Positions 1-41,719 of a stretch of 60,000 nt of DNA are shown in pieces (the stretch's first letter is position 1; each line of letters starts with the position of its first letter). The DNA is from Nematostella vectensis (lineage: Eukaryota; Cnidaria; Anthozoa; Actiniaria; Edwardsiidae), in contig NC_064035.1 of the NCBI RefSeq assembly GCF_932526225.1, forward strand, positions 972,501 to 1,032,500, written 5' to 3'. Below the pieces are notes generated by a model. That model was given only the letters and a program-made list of their open reading frames with translations, did not search any database and was not told where the DNA came from. The position numbers and the translations under genes are program-made.

Positions 1-36
1 GATAAAGGGATTTCTTTTCTATTTTGTATCTTCCAG

Positions 37-31594
<31,558 letters not shown>

Positions 31595-31839
31595 CACCCA
31601 GCCAGGGCCGGGAATCCCTTGGCCTACCAGAAAAACGTACACACTCCATCCAGAGATTGGTACACGAATTGAGATAACGTACTACATATAAGGGTTTTTG
31701 AGTACAGTGCCTTTAGGACAGGGGTTTTGAGTACACGGCTTTTAGGACATGGTTATTGAGCACAGGGGTTTGGGTACAGGATGTTTTAGTGCAGGGCTTT
31801 CAAGACAAAGGGAAACGCGATGAATAACGTGAGGATCTA

Positions 31840-31845
31840 AATAAA
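31840..31845 (+). terminator. ACLY: Likely ACLY poly(A) signal AATAAA
   Basis: First AATAAA downstream of the ACLY stop codon (31592-31594), giving a 3' UTR of about 270 nt. Confidence 0.6.
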
Positions 31846-32076
31846 GTAATTATGTTCGTTTATCTAATTTTTAAATATTGAAAGCATTGTTATACTTTAG
31901 CAGTCGGGGGATGCCATTTTTTAATGTAGTATGGACTTTTTCGGAGTGATTCAATTAACCAGGAGAACTAACTAACTGTTGTGTTGTGTTGGTGGCCGGT
32001 AGTGCCAACGCACGTATATGATGACTTATTGGGGGGGGGCAAAGTCACTCGGTCTATAGCGTGTACTCTACTTTTC

Positions 32077-32445
32077 AAGCACACATAACTTGTGAGGTGA
32101 TATGAAGCACACATAACTTGTGAGGTGATATGAAGCACACATAACTTGTGAGGTGATATGAAGCACACATAACTTGTGAGGTGATATGAAGCACACATAA
32201 CTTGTGAGGTGATATGAAGCACACATAACTTGTGAGGTGATATGAAGCACACATAACTTGTGAGGTGATATGAAGCACACATAACTTGTGAGGTGATATG
32301 AAGCACACATAACTTGTGAGGTGATATGAAGCACACATAACTTGTGAGGTGATATGAAGCACACATAACTTGTGAGGTGATATGAAGCACACATAACTTG
32401 TGAGGTGATATGAAGCACACATAACTTGTGAGGTGATATGAAGCA
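32077..32445 (+). repeat. Minisatellite, 28-bp unit x 13, essentially identical copies
   Basis: Unit AAGCACACATAACTTGTGAG then GTGATATG. I see no variation between copies, so the array is very young or kept uniform. It gives spurious antisense frames of up to 177 codons. Confidence 0.96.
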
Positions 32446-33884
32446 ATGTCTTCTGTCGTGGTTATTGTGGTTATCACTGACCATCGGCCTGGATTGGTCA
32501 CCTAGGAAGTCTCATACATTAGGGTTGGAACATTTATTAAAACGTACTGCCCTAAAAACTATTTATAGAGAATGATATAAAGTGCATTCAACCAACAATT
32601 GAAAGATTTAAGAAATCAGATGTTTACGTAAAAGCGGTCGAATTGTCTAAGTTAAAGTTCTAATAAAACAACAAATAATAAAAGCTTCCGCCGTTCATTT
32701 AATTATTTTCGCTCTTTTCAAATAAGACATTTCTTAAGAAGCGAGTTTTCAAAACCTCAGCGGGGAGGGTATAGGGGGAGTATTGTTGCGACCGCGACGA
32801 GCAAGAGTCGTACTGCGAGCTGGTTAACAAATGTGTGCGTTCGCAGCAGATAAAATTTAAATATTGAAATGTGGTGGTCTTGATGGCATCTAAAAGGTTC
32901 ACACTAAAATTAGTCCGGCGGATATGTGTTTGAATTGCGCACTTTTTGCTCAATTTTAGCATAGTGATAGTTTTTAATACCCTTTTCAAGATAGGCTATA
33001 GAGCCAAGCTCAGATCGGCTTTAAATTCTAATTAATAAGGAGTATTGATTTGGCCGCCATTTTGAACCGGAAGTAAACTACGTTTTTATAAAAAAAAAAA
33101 ATAAACTTGCACATTTTGATACTGTTTTCCACTATACAACTCATACGAAAGTCAAAGAATGTATTTAAACCCAATATTTTTTTAAATAACCGCAAATTTG
33201 TCATTTTTGGAACCTTAAAAGGTGATAGCCACTTTTAACCGGAAGTAGTCGAAAGTAAAACCTCGGACGTTTATTTCACCCCGCGCCCTCTAGCAAAAGC
33301 AGTTGTAGGTTGAAATAACCTTTATAAGATAAGCTATGGAGCCAAGATAAAATGGGCTTTTATCACCGACTAATATGGTTTATTATAATTGCAGCCATTT
33401 TGCACTGGGGATTAAATTTGGCATTTTTGAAAGCACAGAGATGCACAACTTGTTTAAAAGTCTACGACTAAAATATTCATGAAATACATTTAATACTTTT
33501 AAGTTGTAAAAAAAAGCAAAACTGATTAGGTTTCTGCTATTAATTTTACCTTTTTTAAACCGGTAGTAGGTTTCCAAATCTGTTTCTGCACAGTCTGATC
33601 AAACCGGATTAATGCATATACGGATAAGCAATGAAGCATTTTTTTAAATAGAATTGCACAAATGATAAATGCACCGATTTAATATAAAGAAAATGTTTTC
33701 TCGCTATGTGAGCCTCGGCATTTTGTTAAAAAGTTAGTGAAATCTTAGTCAGGCTGGACGTTCTTAAAAATAGATTCTTATAAAACAAAAAGAGTGTGGT
33801 TCATAATACGTCGGTCTAACGTAATAACAAACTCCGATGAGAATTGTTTTCTTTTTTAATGCAGTTAAGATATTTTACAGCTTT

Positions 33885-34701
33885 ATCGTTATACGATTCA
33901 GTGGAGCTTCAAAGGGCTGAACATTTCAAGCTGGCTTTGGTGCAAGTGCAGCGTGCTGGGCAGCCTATCTTGCATCTAATAGCTCTTGGTTCCTCATCTA
34001 ATAGTTCCTTGGCTTCTTGGCACGCCTTGGAAAGCTCTAGTAGCGTTTGCTTAAAGCGGCTATGGCAACTGTTGCCCATTGTGCTAAAAAGACGGAAGCA
34101 TTGAGACAGGGAGGAGTACTTGCCCCCAACAATAGCCTGCTTGAAAGGCAGCTTTCTTGGTGTGTTGTATGATAGCTGCCTTCGTCGGTAGAATGACATC
34201 AAATGCTGTTCCTTTCTTCACGAAGAGCTGCATTCTTGCCTTGTCCACTTCCGATTCTCTGTACTTGTTCGGTCGTATAGAAGCAGTGGAAAGCGCTCAA
34301 GTGTTGCCAACCATTCTGTCTTTTATCTTAACTGGCCTGAAGGCTAGCTGTCGAAGACCATCTGTGGCTTCGGGGAATACAACAAGTACTGTCTTTTCCT
34401 CCTACCCGCACAACAGGATACAGTATCACCTGTAAATGCGTGAAATTCTAATTGGCGAGATACTCCTTTGACTCTTCTGTAGAAAAAGGAAGAAAGGCAA
34501 GAAGAGTGATAAGGGCACACCCGAGGCCACCAGATTAACAGTTCCTACTGTTAGAAACTGTTCATTTTGTAGCACTTGCACACATTCATGTGTGCGGTCG
34601 TTTACAGACGTTGAAGTCAATTGGTGGAGCGGCCCGCTCCCGGAGCACGTGGTATCCCCACCAGGCTTGTCACATAAGCAGTTGCTTTTGTCTTCTTTCA
34701 T
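33885..34701 (-). pseudogene. Broken coding remnants in the core of the long-inverted-repeat element
   Basis: Two open stretches on the - strand (34202-33909 and 34701-34426) with stops and frame changes between them. The first ends with a cysteine-rich segment (IRCKIGCPARCTCTKASLKC) of the C-x3-C-x3-C-x-C type. I recall this kind of segment at the C-terminus of uncharacterised proteins repeated many times in cnidarian genomes. A frame change near 34090 separates it from the upstream part. Function unknown. The multi-copy association and the position inside a transposon suggest a mobile-element gene. Confidence 0.4.
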
Positions 34702-35169
34702 TTTTCTTGATCCTGCTATTGAGCGTTAATATTTGGGCTGGTTATATGTGTCTTTTAGATCATTTGACGACTTTCGAAAATAGTGAGTATCGACGCGTGA
34801 CTTCACTTTCGGATTAAATTATCGGCCATTTTAATATCCCAAGATAATCCGTGATTAAATCAGATTTTCTTTTGGCTCCATAGCTTATCTTGAAAAGATG
34901 ACCCTAAACTACTCCTGAAACAAGTTTTTTTTATTTTTGTTTAAAGGCGCAAAGTGAAACAAGCGTGCCAGTATTTACTCTTGACTACTTCCGGTTCAAA
35001 ATCGCTGTCACCGTAAAAGTTACAAAACTTTAGAAAAAATATTGTTACGTTAAGGGTGTACTGACATCTGTTGCTAAGGAAAATTAAATATAGCATAAAA
35101 GCCTTGAAAAAAGTCACAAGGGTCTGGTGTTTGCCAAGTTGACCACCAAAAGTATTCTGATTATTTTGA

Positions 35170-35203
35170 TGACGTCATACCATGACGTCATCACGTGACG
35201 TCA
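35170..35203. promoter_or_regulatory. Three TGACGTCA (CRE-type) palindromes in 34 bp
   Basis: Perfect sites at 35170-35177, 35183-35190 and 35196-35203, 13 bp apart centre to centre. The homologous cluster at 10692-10729 is in the opposite orientation. Location inside a transposon suggests a function for the element, such as its promoter, rather than for a host gene. Confidence 0.5.
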
Positions 35204-35624
35204 TTGATACAGAAAAAAGCAAATAATTCGAATAAACATAGTCGAAAATATGTTTTAAATGCGTTTTAAGAATCTTGAGAGATGGGCGTATTTAGCCAAG
35301 CATGCGTTTTAAAAATTGTTGAGAAATTATTTTTTTACAAATTTTCAAAGGTCCTGAAATCGATATAATTCTAGTTTCCGCTAGAATAACGATAAATGCA
35401 TGCTTGGCTCTATAGAGAAGATTTTAATAAAAAGGAATACTGAAAAAATATCGCGTTTTGAAATGATTTGGCGACAATAAAAGCTTTCTTATAGAAAACG
35501 CCGAACCGGAAGTGAAGCAAAGCCCGCGCGATTGCCCGCGCGTGCGCAGTAACCACTTTTGTATTTGATGGTTATCCACGTGCTCGGATTCCAAATGAAG
35601 TATTGAGACAAATTGGGTATGAAA

Positions 35625-36390
35625 TTACCATTGCTTCTCACTGAGATGGTATAAACCCATACAGCCAAGACAGTTCAAATAATACTTAAAATACTGCCCG
35701 CAAACCAAGAAGACAATTGCGAGGAAATTACATAAGTATGCCCTTTCTCTGGCAGTACCATCAATTGTGTTTTCATCAGAGACACAAGTTTGACCCCCAC
35801 ATTGTTTACATTTGAATGTTATAGAAACTTTGCCCCTGGTCTCCCCTACCACTGCAGCTTCCTCACGGTTAATTAGCGCGTTACAATGTTCGCAGTGTGC
35901 AATATTTGCTATCAAGTTGAGGGTTTGTTTATTTGTAAGGACATAATTTTCGGGCGTTATTTTTAGAGTGTTGTCGGTGAGGTTTTTCGTTTGATGAGCA
36001 GCATGTTCGTATATATTATCGACCCGTTCGTGGCACCCCTTCGCGGTCTGCTATGTTCCCTCTTGGGATAATTTAGTCTCCACTCCAAGGTCCTCAAATA
36101 TTTGAGCTAAATCGATCCGGCTGTGAAATTCAGAAAGATCGGCAAGATTGGGCGAAACCGGCGTTGTTTTGAGGAATTCCCCCGAGTCGACTTCCGGTAT
36201 TTTTACTGTTACTAAATCTGTGTCTGTGTTTCTTTGTCTTTGAATTTCTCCTTCTAACCTGGCGCTAGCACAGCAAATATTTACTTGACAGCCGAAATCT
36301 TTTGTAAACGTAGCCCGAGACGTATTTTCGGAAAAATTTTCGTTTGTTTTTCTCCAACGTTGTTTTGCAGCAAGCCTTGCTTTTTTCTAA
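35625..36390 (-). pseudogene. Degraded transposase-like gene inside the nested transposon
   Basis: One - strand frame is open from about 36388 to the stop at 35625 except for an in-frame TAG at 36053-36051. A frame slip at the A-run near 36381-36386 would separate it from an ATG at 36394-36392. The N-terminal part is basic. The later part has paired cysteines (CEHC, CKQC) of a zinc-ribbon type, then a conserved-looking segment with GQYFKYYLNCLGCMGL. This pattern resembles the N-terminal half of the mutator-like/Kolobok transposase domain found in cnidarian elements. The catalytic part is absent, so it cannot be active. The family call is from memory of motifs and is tentative. Confidence 0.45.
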
Positions 36391-36930
36391 ACATAACCAC
36401 ACTTTCACCACTGTCAAGCCATTCCCAACAACAAAAAACTGCACTATTGATTTCGTATTTTATATCCTTTTATTTTACAGCATTTGTCTCAAACATTTAT
36501 CTTTTGTAAACAAAGACGCGCGCGTCACAACCGGAAGTAAAATTGTTTCCCGCCAAAACGGCATTTGTGATCGCGCGCGCTCAACGCCACCAGCGTAGCA
36601 ACGGCATCGCTGGGCAACACTAATGTCAGTACACCCTTAAGAACTCTTTTGACTTATATTTCATTTGTCTATGAGTAAACTTTCTTAAAATGTGCGAGTT
36701 TTTTTATTTTTTGGGAAAAAGTTTACTTCCGGTTTACATCCGGTTCAAAATGGCGGCCAAATCAATATTCATTATTAATCAGAAATTAAAGCCGAACTGA
36801 GCTTGGCTCTATAGCATCTTGTAAGAGGTATCAAAAACTATCACTATGCTAAAATCTATAACTTTAGAAAAAAGTGCTCAATTCAAGGTAAATTCTGCAC
36901 ATATCCGCTGGACTAAATGCTGTGAACGAA

Positions 36931-39185
36931 TTCCGGCAAAATATTTAATTCCGAGCGAGTTAAATTCAGCTTTTAGGGCGGCCAGCAAGCCGGAGTGCTA
37001 CAGGGAGCCCACTCAACTCAGCGCATTTTAGCATGTGCTTTGAACTTCGTTTGTGAATGTCAATTAGGTCTTCAAAAAAACTCCTTCCAAATACATATGT
37101 CTTACTCTTTATTGTGTCCATTCATGTTTGGAACACTTATTTTATACCCATGCGTCGTTTTTTTCAGAAATATTCGGGTTTTTCAAAAAACCCGATTTCA
37201 AGCCTAAAGGCTTAAATTCAGACAAGGGTGAAAAGTTATTCCCAAACTCTGTCACGCCACTTCTGCTGAATTTATTTTAAATTAAATAAAATCAACGCAA
37301 AAAAAAATACATTTCTCTACATATATCGCTAGATTGATGAAGCTAACTTACGAAGGCCATTATAAAGCACAAGCGAACGAATTGAAATTACACCTTACCT
37401 AATCAGTCATGGAAACAAGTCTGACCACGACAATTCGGCAAAAAAACCATCCAGAGGGGCAGGAGTTTGTTTGCGTTCGATACAAAGAGTGGTCGGGTGG
37501 GTATAGAATTAGTATTCTGAGTACGCAAATATGACCCACCCGACTCTTCGTATCGCTACCATGAAGTGCTGTCAAGTATGGTTCTTTTGTGTCCTCTGGT
37601 CTAGTTTTTGGTTTTGGTTTGTGGAGGTACTAAACGATTGGATCTCTGTTTAGTATCCCTTGTTTGAGAAGACCAAAAAACACAGACAAAAAGAACTTCA
37701 TAACGTCGTTGGATACCAGGATCCTAAATACATAAATTTTGAAAATACCTGGAGCTCTGAGCCAGGATTTGCGTTTTGATCTTACTGCAGTGGCATTGAG
37801 AGGCCAGCGCACTAGCAAAAGACCACCCGTCCCGTAACCTGGTCAAATAAACAGCGATACAGCCCAAGCCGAAAGCTTCCCGTTCATCTGAACAATGCTC
37901 AGAGGCGTTTACGAGAGGTTTTCAGCTTTAGGTCTTATCCCCAAAGTTTTTGCTGGCTTATGTTTTCTCGTGGTTCGATATATATATTTCATATTATCCA
38001 TATAACTCCTTTAAACAGAATAGATTGAAAAAGATAAGCTCACAACATTACATGTGTTTCTTTCAAATCCCAAAACCAATTTCCAAATTTGAGAGTATGG
38101 GTACCCTGTGGTAGCCAAAAACCTTCCCAGGGTTCCCTGTGGTTTTTAATTGGAATAAAGAACCACGCCGTACGGCCACACCCAGAGCTTTCTGAAGCGT
38201 AAACATATATTTTTGGAATTGATATGGAAGGGGGTTTCAGATGATATATATTTTTATCACGACATGGAGCGCAGCCGTCAGGTTACTTCGGAAATTATTT
38301 TTTACATCTTAAAAAGATTGTATGGAGTAGACATTCAAATTGGGCTTCGCAAATATCGTGAATTCCAATTGAGCAGAGATAAAAAGTAACGATCGACATG
38401 TTTCTTCCCAACATTTTCAAACTCTACCAACACGACGCTAAAATCGGTACTACATACGATAAATAACAAATACTGACTTACTCTCCGTCAGTTTTTGTCA
38501 ATAAAGCAATCATCGGATTTTCTGTGGTGTCACGTGACAGGACGCGCAGGGTCACTGTGAAAATTAGAGCTGAATAAATTTGAATAAAGGTTCCGGTCGG
38601 CGCTCATTTTCGGGAATCTTTGGCGTAAAAAAAAACCCTTGTCTGCGTTCAATATCTGACGACAAGGAATAGGGCAGTGCTGAAGATAAGGATGTCTAGT
38701 ACCAGTATGCCGAATTAGGTGGAGCTACATGCAAATGTTAAACTACGTGCTACTGCTACTTTAATTCTGCGAGCATTTAATCAATGACCGTGCTATTCTG
38801 GAGACCCCAGGTCCGTTTTTCGGTGTCCGTCATAGCATGTGTAATGTCCGTTGCTATCGGTCGTTTTGAATTGATGTCATCAGTGATGAACAGCTCTCGC
38901 GATAAGCGCCTAGCTTCGAATAAGCGCAAAAAATTAATTAAGCTCCCACTATGATGAGCTCCCCCTAAAGAAGAATGTAAGAATGACTAGACGCAATGTG
39001 TTTAGCGCCAAGTCTTTTTCTATAATTGAGCAACAAAAGACGTGTACTGGACTTTTTGTTGGATTTACTGTTTGCTCAATTTCTTACTATTCGATTTTTT
39101 TTTCAAATACTTGAAATGAAGAAATGACAATTTTTAGAGTTTAAGCCTATTTTCATGATTATGATTCATATCGTCTTCGAATGAT
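36931..39185. other. Gene-free stretch with two small hairpins
   Basis: No exon or long frame that I can support. It includes a 20-bp hairpin at 37175-37194 (CGGGTTTTT / AAAAACCCG) and the inverted repeat at 37478-37555. The rest is AT-rich unique-looking sequence. Confidence 0.5.
37478..37555. repeat. 78-bp inverted repeat (foldback)
   Basis: The left arm CGATACAAAGAGTGG then TCGGGTGGGTATA is mirrored by TGACCCACCCGA then CTCTTCGTATCG. Apart from one mismatch and a 2-bp gap the arms pair over ~26 bp around a ~24-bp loop. Confidence 0.8.
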
Positions 39186-39337
39186 CAGTAGCGGATCTAG
39201 GGGGAGGGTTTAGGGGGTTTAAACCCTCCCCCCCCCCCTTGGGCTGCCAGAAAGCCATATGCAACAAAAATAATTACACCCTTTCCTTTAGTCGCTGAGC
39301 CAAACCCTCCCTTCAGCGAAAAGCTAGATCCGCCCCT
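39186..39337. mobile_element. hAT-like MITE
   Basis: The left end is CAGTAGCGGATCTAG then GGGGAGGGTTTAGG; the right end, read inverted, is AGGGGCGGATCTAG ... GGGAGGGTTTGG. CAGnGGCGGATC-type ends are characteristic of widespread hAT MITEs. AATGAT flanks both sides and may be part of an 8-bp target duplication. ~152 bp, non-coding. Confidence 0.7.
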
Positions 39338-39344
39338 AATGATT

Positions 39345-39432
39345 ATAGGGGAGGGTAGGCATATTAGGACAAAACTTTGGCATCGAATCCGTGGCCGCTA
39401 CCACAGTGAGCCACTCGTCCTCTCACCCCTTT
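39345..39432 (-). mobile_element. Possible tRNA-derived SINE head
   Basis: Read on the - strand, the sequence contains GAGTGGCTCACTGTGGTAGC (A-box-like) and, a short distance later, GGATTCGATGCC (B-box-like, close to GGTTCGANTCC). Spacing is shorter than in a true tRNA gene and no cloverleaf forms. It abuts the hAT-like MITE, so its tail is missing or unrecognisable. Confidence 0.35.
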
Positions 39433-39959
39433 TCGCTCTCTCTCGCTAACTACTCGTAATAAGACTTGAAACTTAATTTTGTTGGCTGGTAAATTATAGC
39501 AGCTTATCGCGATTCCCTCTCAATAAAGATGGGACAATTTCCCCTCATACTGCCTAGGAAATGAGTCTTGTAATCGACTAATATTACATCGCACCTGCAT
39601 GATTTCGCACAGGGACTTGCAATCAAGAAAATATTTCGTATCCAAGAGTCCAAGGGATTTGCATCTTAATAGAAGGTACTCCTTTAATAGCTTTTGGTTT
39701 TATTAGAGCTTGGCCGATAATGAGATTTATGGAAATATAGCCGCCAAAATGTGAAGCTTTCTAGTAAGGTAAGACAAAAGAGACCAAAATTAAGAAAGAG
39801 AATAACATTTTAAAGCGACATTTCCTGGGAACAATCTAACCCTGTGATAGCTGAAACAACTCGTTGAAACACATTTTTTTTAGTTGTGGGCTATTTCTTC
39901 TTATTTTCATTCAGCACTTGAAACCTGAGGAGAGCTGTAAACCTACTGTTATGTCTCAC

Positions 39960-40098
39960 GTGATGATGATGATGAGGGTGGTGGTGGTGATGATGATGAT
40001 TGTTATTGTTACCGTTACTGTCACTATTATTATTATTATCATTATCATCATCGTTGTCGCCGTCGTTGTTATTATTATTATCATCATCGTCGTCGTCG

Positions 40099-40136
<38 letters not shown>

Positions 40137-40152
40137 GTTATTATTATTATTG
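39960..40152 (+). repeat. Trinucleotide microsatellites (GAT)n / (ATT)n
   Basis: Imperfect GAT, GTG, ATT and GTC repeats that merge into a clean (ATT)n run at 40100-40150. Confidence 0.9.
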
Positions 40153-40600
40153 TATTTGCGTCACTTTTCCAAGGGAAAGGGGAGGCGAAGACATCGAATT
40201 TTTATGGTTTAACATCGGAATTCTATGGTTTAACCATTTGACGAGTAGCGCCCGAACCATTTCCGGCTACTACCGAGAGACTACCGGAGACTACCGAGTT
40301 CGTAAAATACACACACGATGCTTGAGTAATTTACTGTAACACTTTTTAAAATCATTTTTCCTTCAATAATTATATTGTGAAGGCTCGAATAGAATAGAAT
40401 CGTCGAATAGAAAGCTATTTGAGACATAAAGCTGTAAGATTTTTAAGATTCACCGATGACATTTTTAGATGGTTTTAGCTCTGATGCAAGCCGAAGAGCA
40501 AGACGAAACTATAGATCGTGTTGACTCAATTGTATCAACAATACTGTATGCGATGATGACGTCAGCTATCGCGTGGTTTACGTCATGTCAGTCCTAAAAC

Positions 40601-40845
40601 AGCCGCATTGTCACCAGTTTACTTCCGGTCGGTTACGTAACAATCTCCGAGTATTTTTAACGGAAAACGCGAAAATATTTCAAAATATTAAAAGAAGTGT
40701 GTCTATTGGAAGTTTCTTCGAGGATGTGATCGATAATTTAGAGCGAATGGCCTATTAAATATCTCGGATTCTAATAGATTCTTTTGTCTTTTAACGGTCG
40801 AGGTTTCCGTCGGACCTCCGGAAGTGAACTGGTGATAATGCGGCT
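40601..40845. mobile_element. Small inverted-repeat transposon
   Basis: The left end AGCCGCATTGTCACCAG then TTTACTTCCGG is mirrored by CCGGAAGTGAAC then TGGTGATAATGCGGCT (three mismatches in ~28 bp). ~245 bp, non-coding. The ends include an ETS-like CCGGAAGT core. Confidence 0.75.
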
Positions 40846-40930
40846 TTAATGTTCGGTTGTTCGTAAGACAGGTGCTTCACCCCGTGCCCCCTTTACCAGT
40901 GAAACCTCTTGGAGCAATATCCATGAAAGT

Positions 40931-41719
40931 AACACCATTGAGAGGCAGTGTAAAAAAGGGGTGACTAACTGTGATATGTCTATCTATTATGACTGACTCG
41001 GTAACACCATTGAGAGGCAGTGTAAAAAAGGGGTGTCTAACTGTGATATGTCTATCTATTATGACTGACTCGGTAACACTGTTGAGAGGCAGTGTAAAGA
41101 AGGGGTGACTAACTGTGATATGTCTATCTATTATGACTGACTCGGTAACACCATTGAGAGGCAGTGTAAAGAAGGGGTGACTAACTGTGATATGTCTATC
41201 TATTATGACTGACTCGGTAACACCATTGAGAGGCAGTGTAAAAAGGGGTGACTAACTGTGATATGTCTATCTATTATGACTGACTCGGTAACACCATTGA
41301 GAGGCAGTGTAAAAAAGGGGTGACTAACTGTGATATGTCTATCTATTATGACTGACTCGGTAACACCATTGAGAGGCAGTGTAAAAAAGGGGTGACTAAC
41401 TGTGATATGTCTATCTATTATGACTGACTCGGTAACACCATTGAGAGGCAGTGTAAAAAAGGGGTGACTAACTGTGATATGTCTATCTATTATGACTGAC
41501 TCGGTAACACTGTTGAGAGGCAGTGTAAAAAAGGGGTGTCTAACTGTGATATGTCTATCTATTATGACTGACTCGGTAACACTGTTGAGAGGCAGTGTAA
41601 AAAAGGGGTGTCTAACTGTGATATGTCTATCTATTATGACTGACTCGGTAACACCATTGAGAGGCAGTGTAAAAAAGGGGTGACTAACTGTGATATGTCT
41701 ATCTATTATGACTGACTCG
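40931..41719 (+). repeat. Minisatellite, 72-bp unit x ~11
   Basis: Unit contains AACACCATTGAGAGGCAGTG, TAACTGTGATATGTCTATC and TATTATGACTGACTCGGT. Variants alternate (CCATTG or CTGTTG; GGTGAC or GGTGTC; A-run lengths), and units with the same variants cluster, so blocks expanded together. The unit is 24 codons long but no frame stays open across the array. Confidence 0.95.

Larger units (their letters stand above)
35050..36640. mobile_element. TTAA-inserting (Kolobok-like) transposon nested in the long-inverted-repeat element
   Basis: Bounded by TTAA at 35050-35053 and 36637-36640, with inverted ends TTAAGGGTGTACTGACAT. The outer element's right arm continues on either side of it, and the equivalent point in the intact left arm (33165-33168) is a single TTAA. 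So this sequence inserted into TTAA and duplicated it. It contains a degraded transposase-like frame and a triple CRE-type site also found in the 10030-10859 element. TTAA duplication with GGG-starting ends fits Kolobok; piggyBac also uses TTAA. Confidence 0.8.
32880..36930. mobile_element. Long-inverted-repeat transposon, interrupted by a second element
   Basis: The left arm (about 32880-33400) matches, inverted, the right arm made of 36641-36930 plus 34850-35049. Shared landmarks are TTTAGTCC/GCGGATATGTG, GCATAGTGATAGTTTTT, CTATAGAGCCAAGCTC, GGCCGCCATTTTGAACCGGA, GCACATTTT, AACCGGAAGTAGTC and AAGATAAGCTATGGAGCC. The right arm is split by 35050-36640. The core (33400-34850) carries only broken coding remnants on the - strand. 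The arms are ~500 bp and noticeably diverged, so it is an old insertion. Superfamily unknown; long arms would suit a MULE or foldback element. Confidence 0.75.

Noticed and set aside
31968-32501. Antisense 177-codon frame with HITSQVMCASYHLTSYVCF repeats
   Set aside because: Translation of identical 28-bp tandem repeats; no start context or homology.
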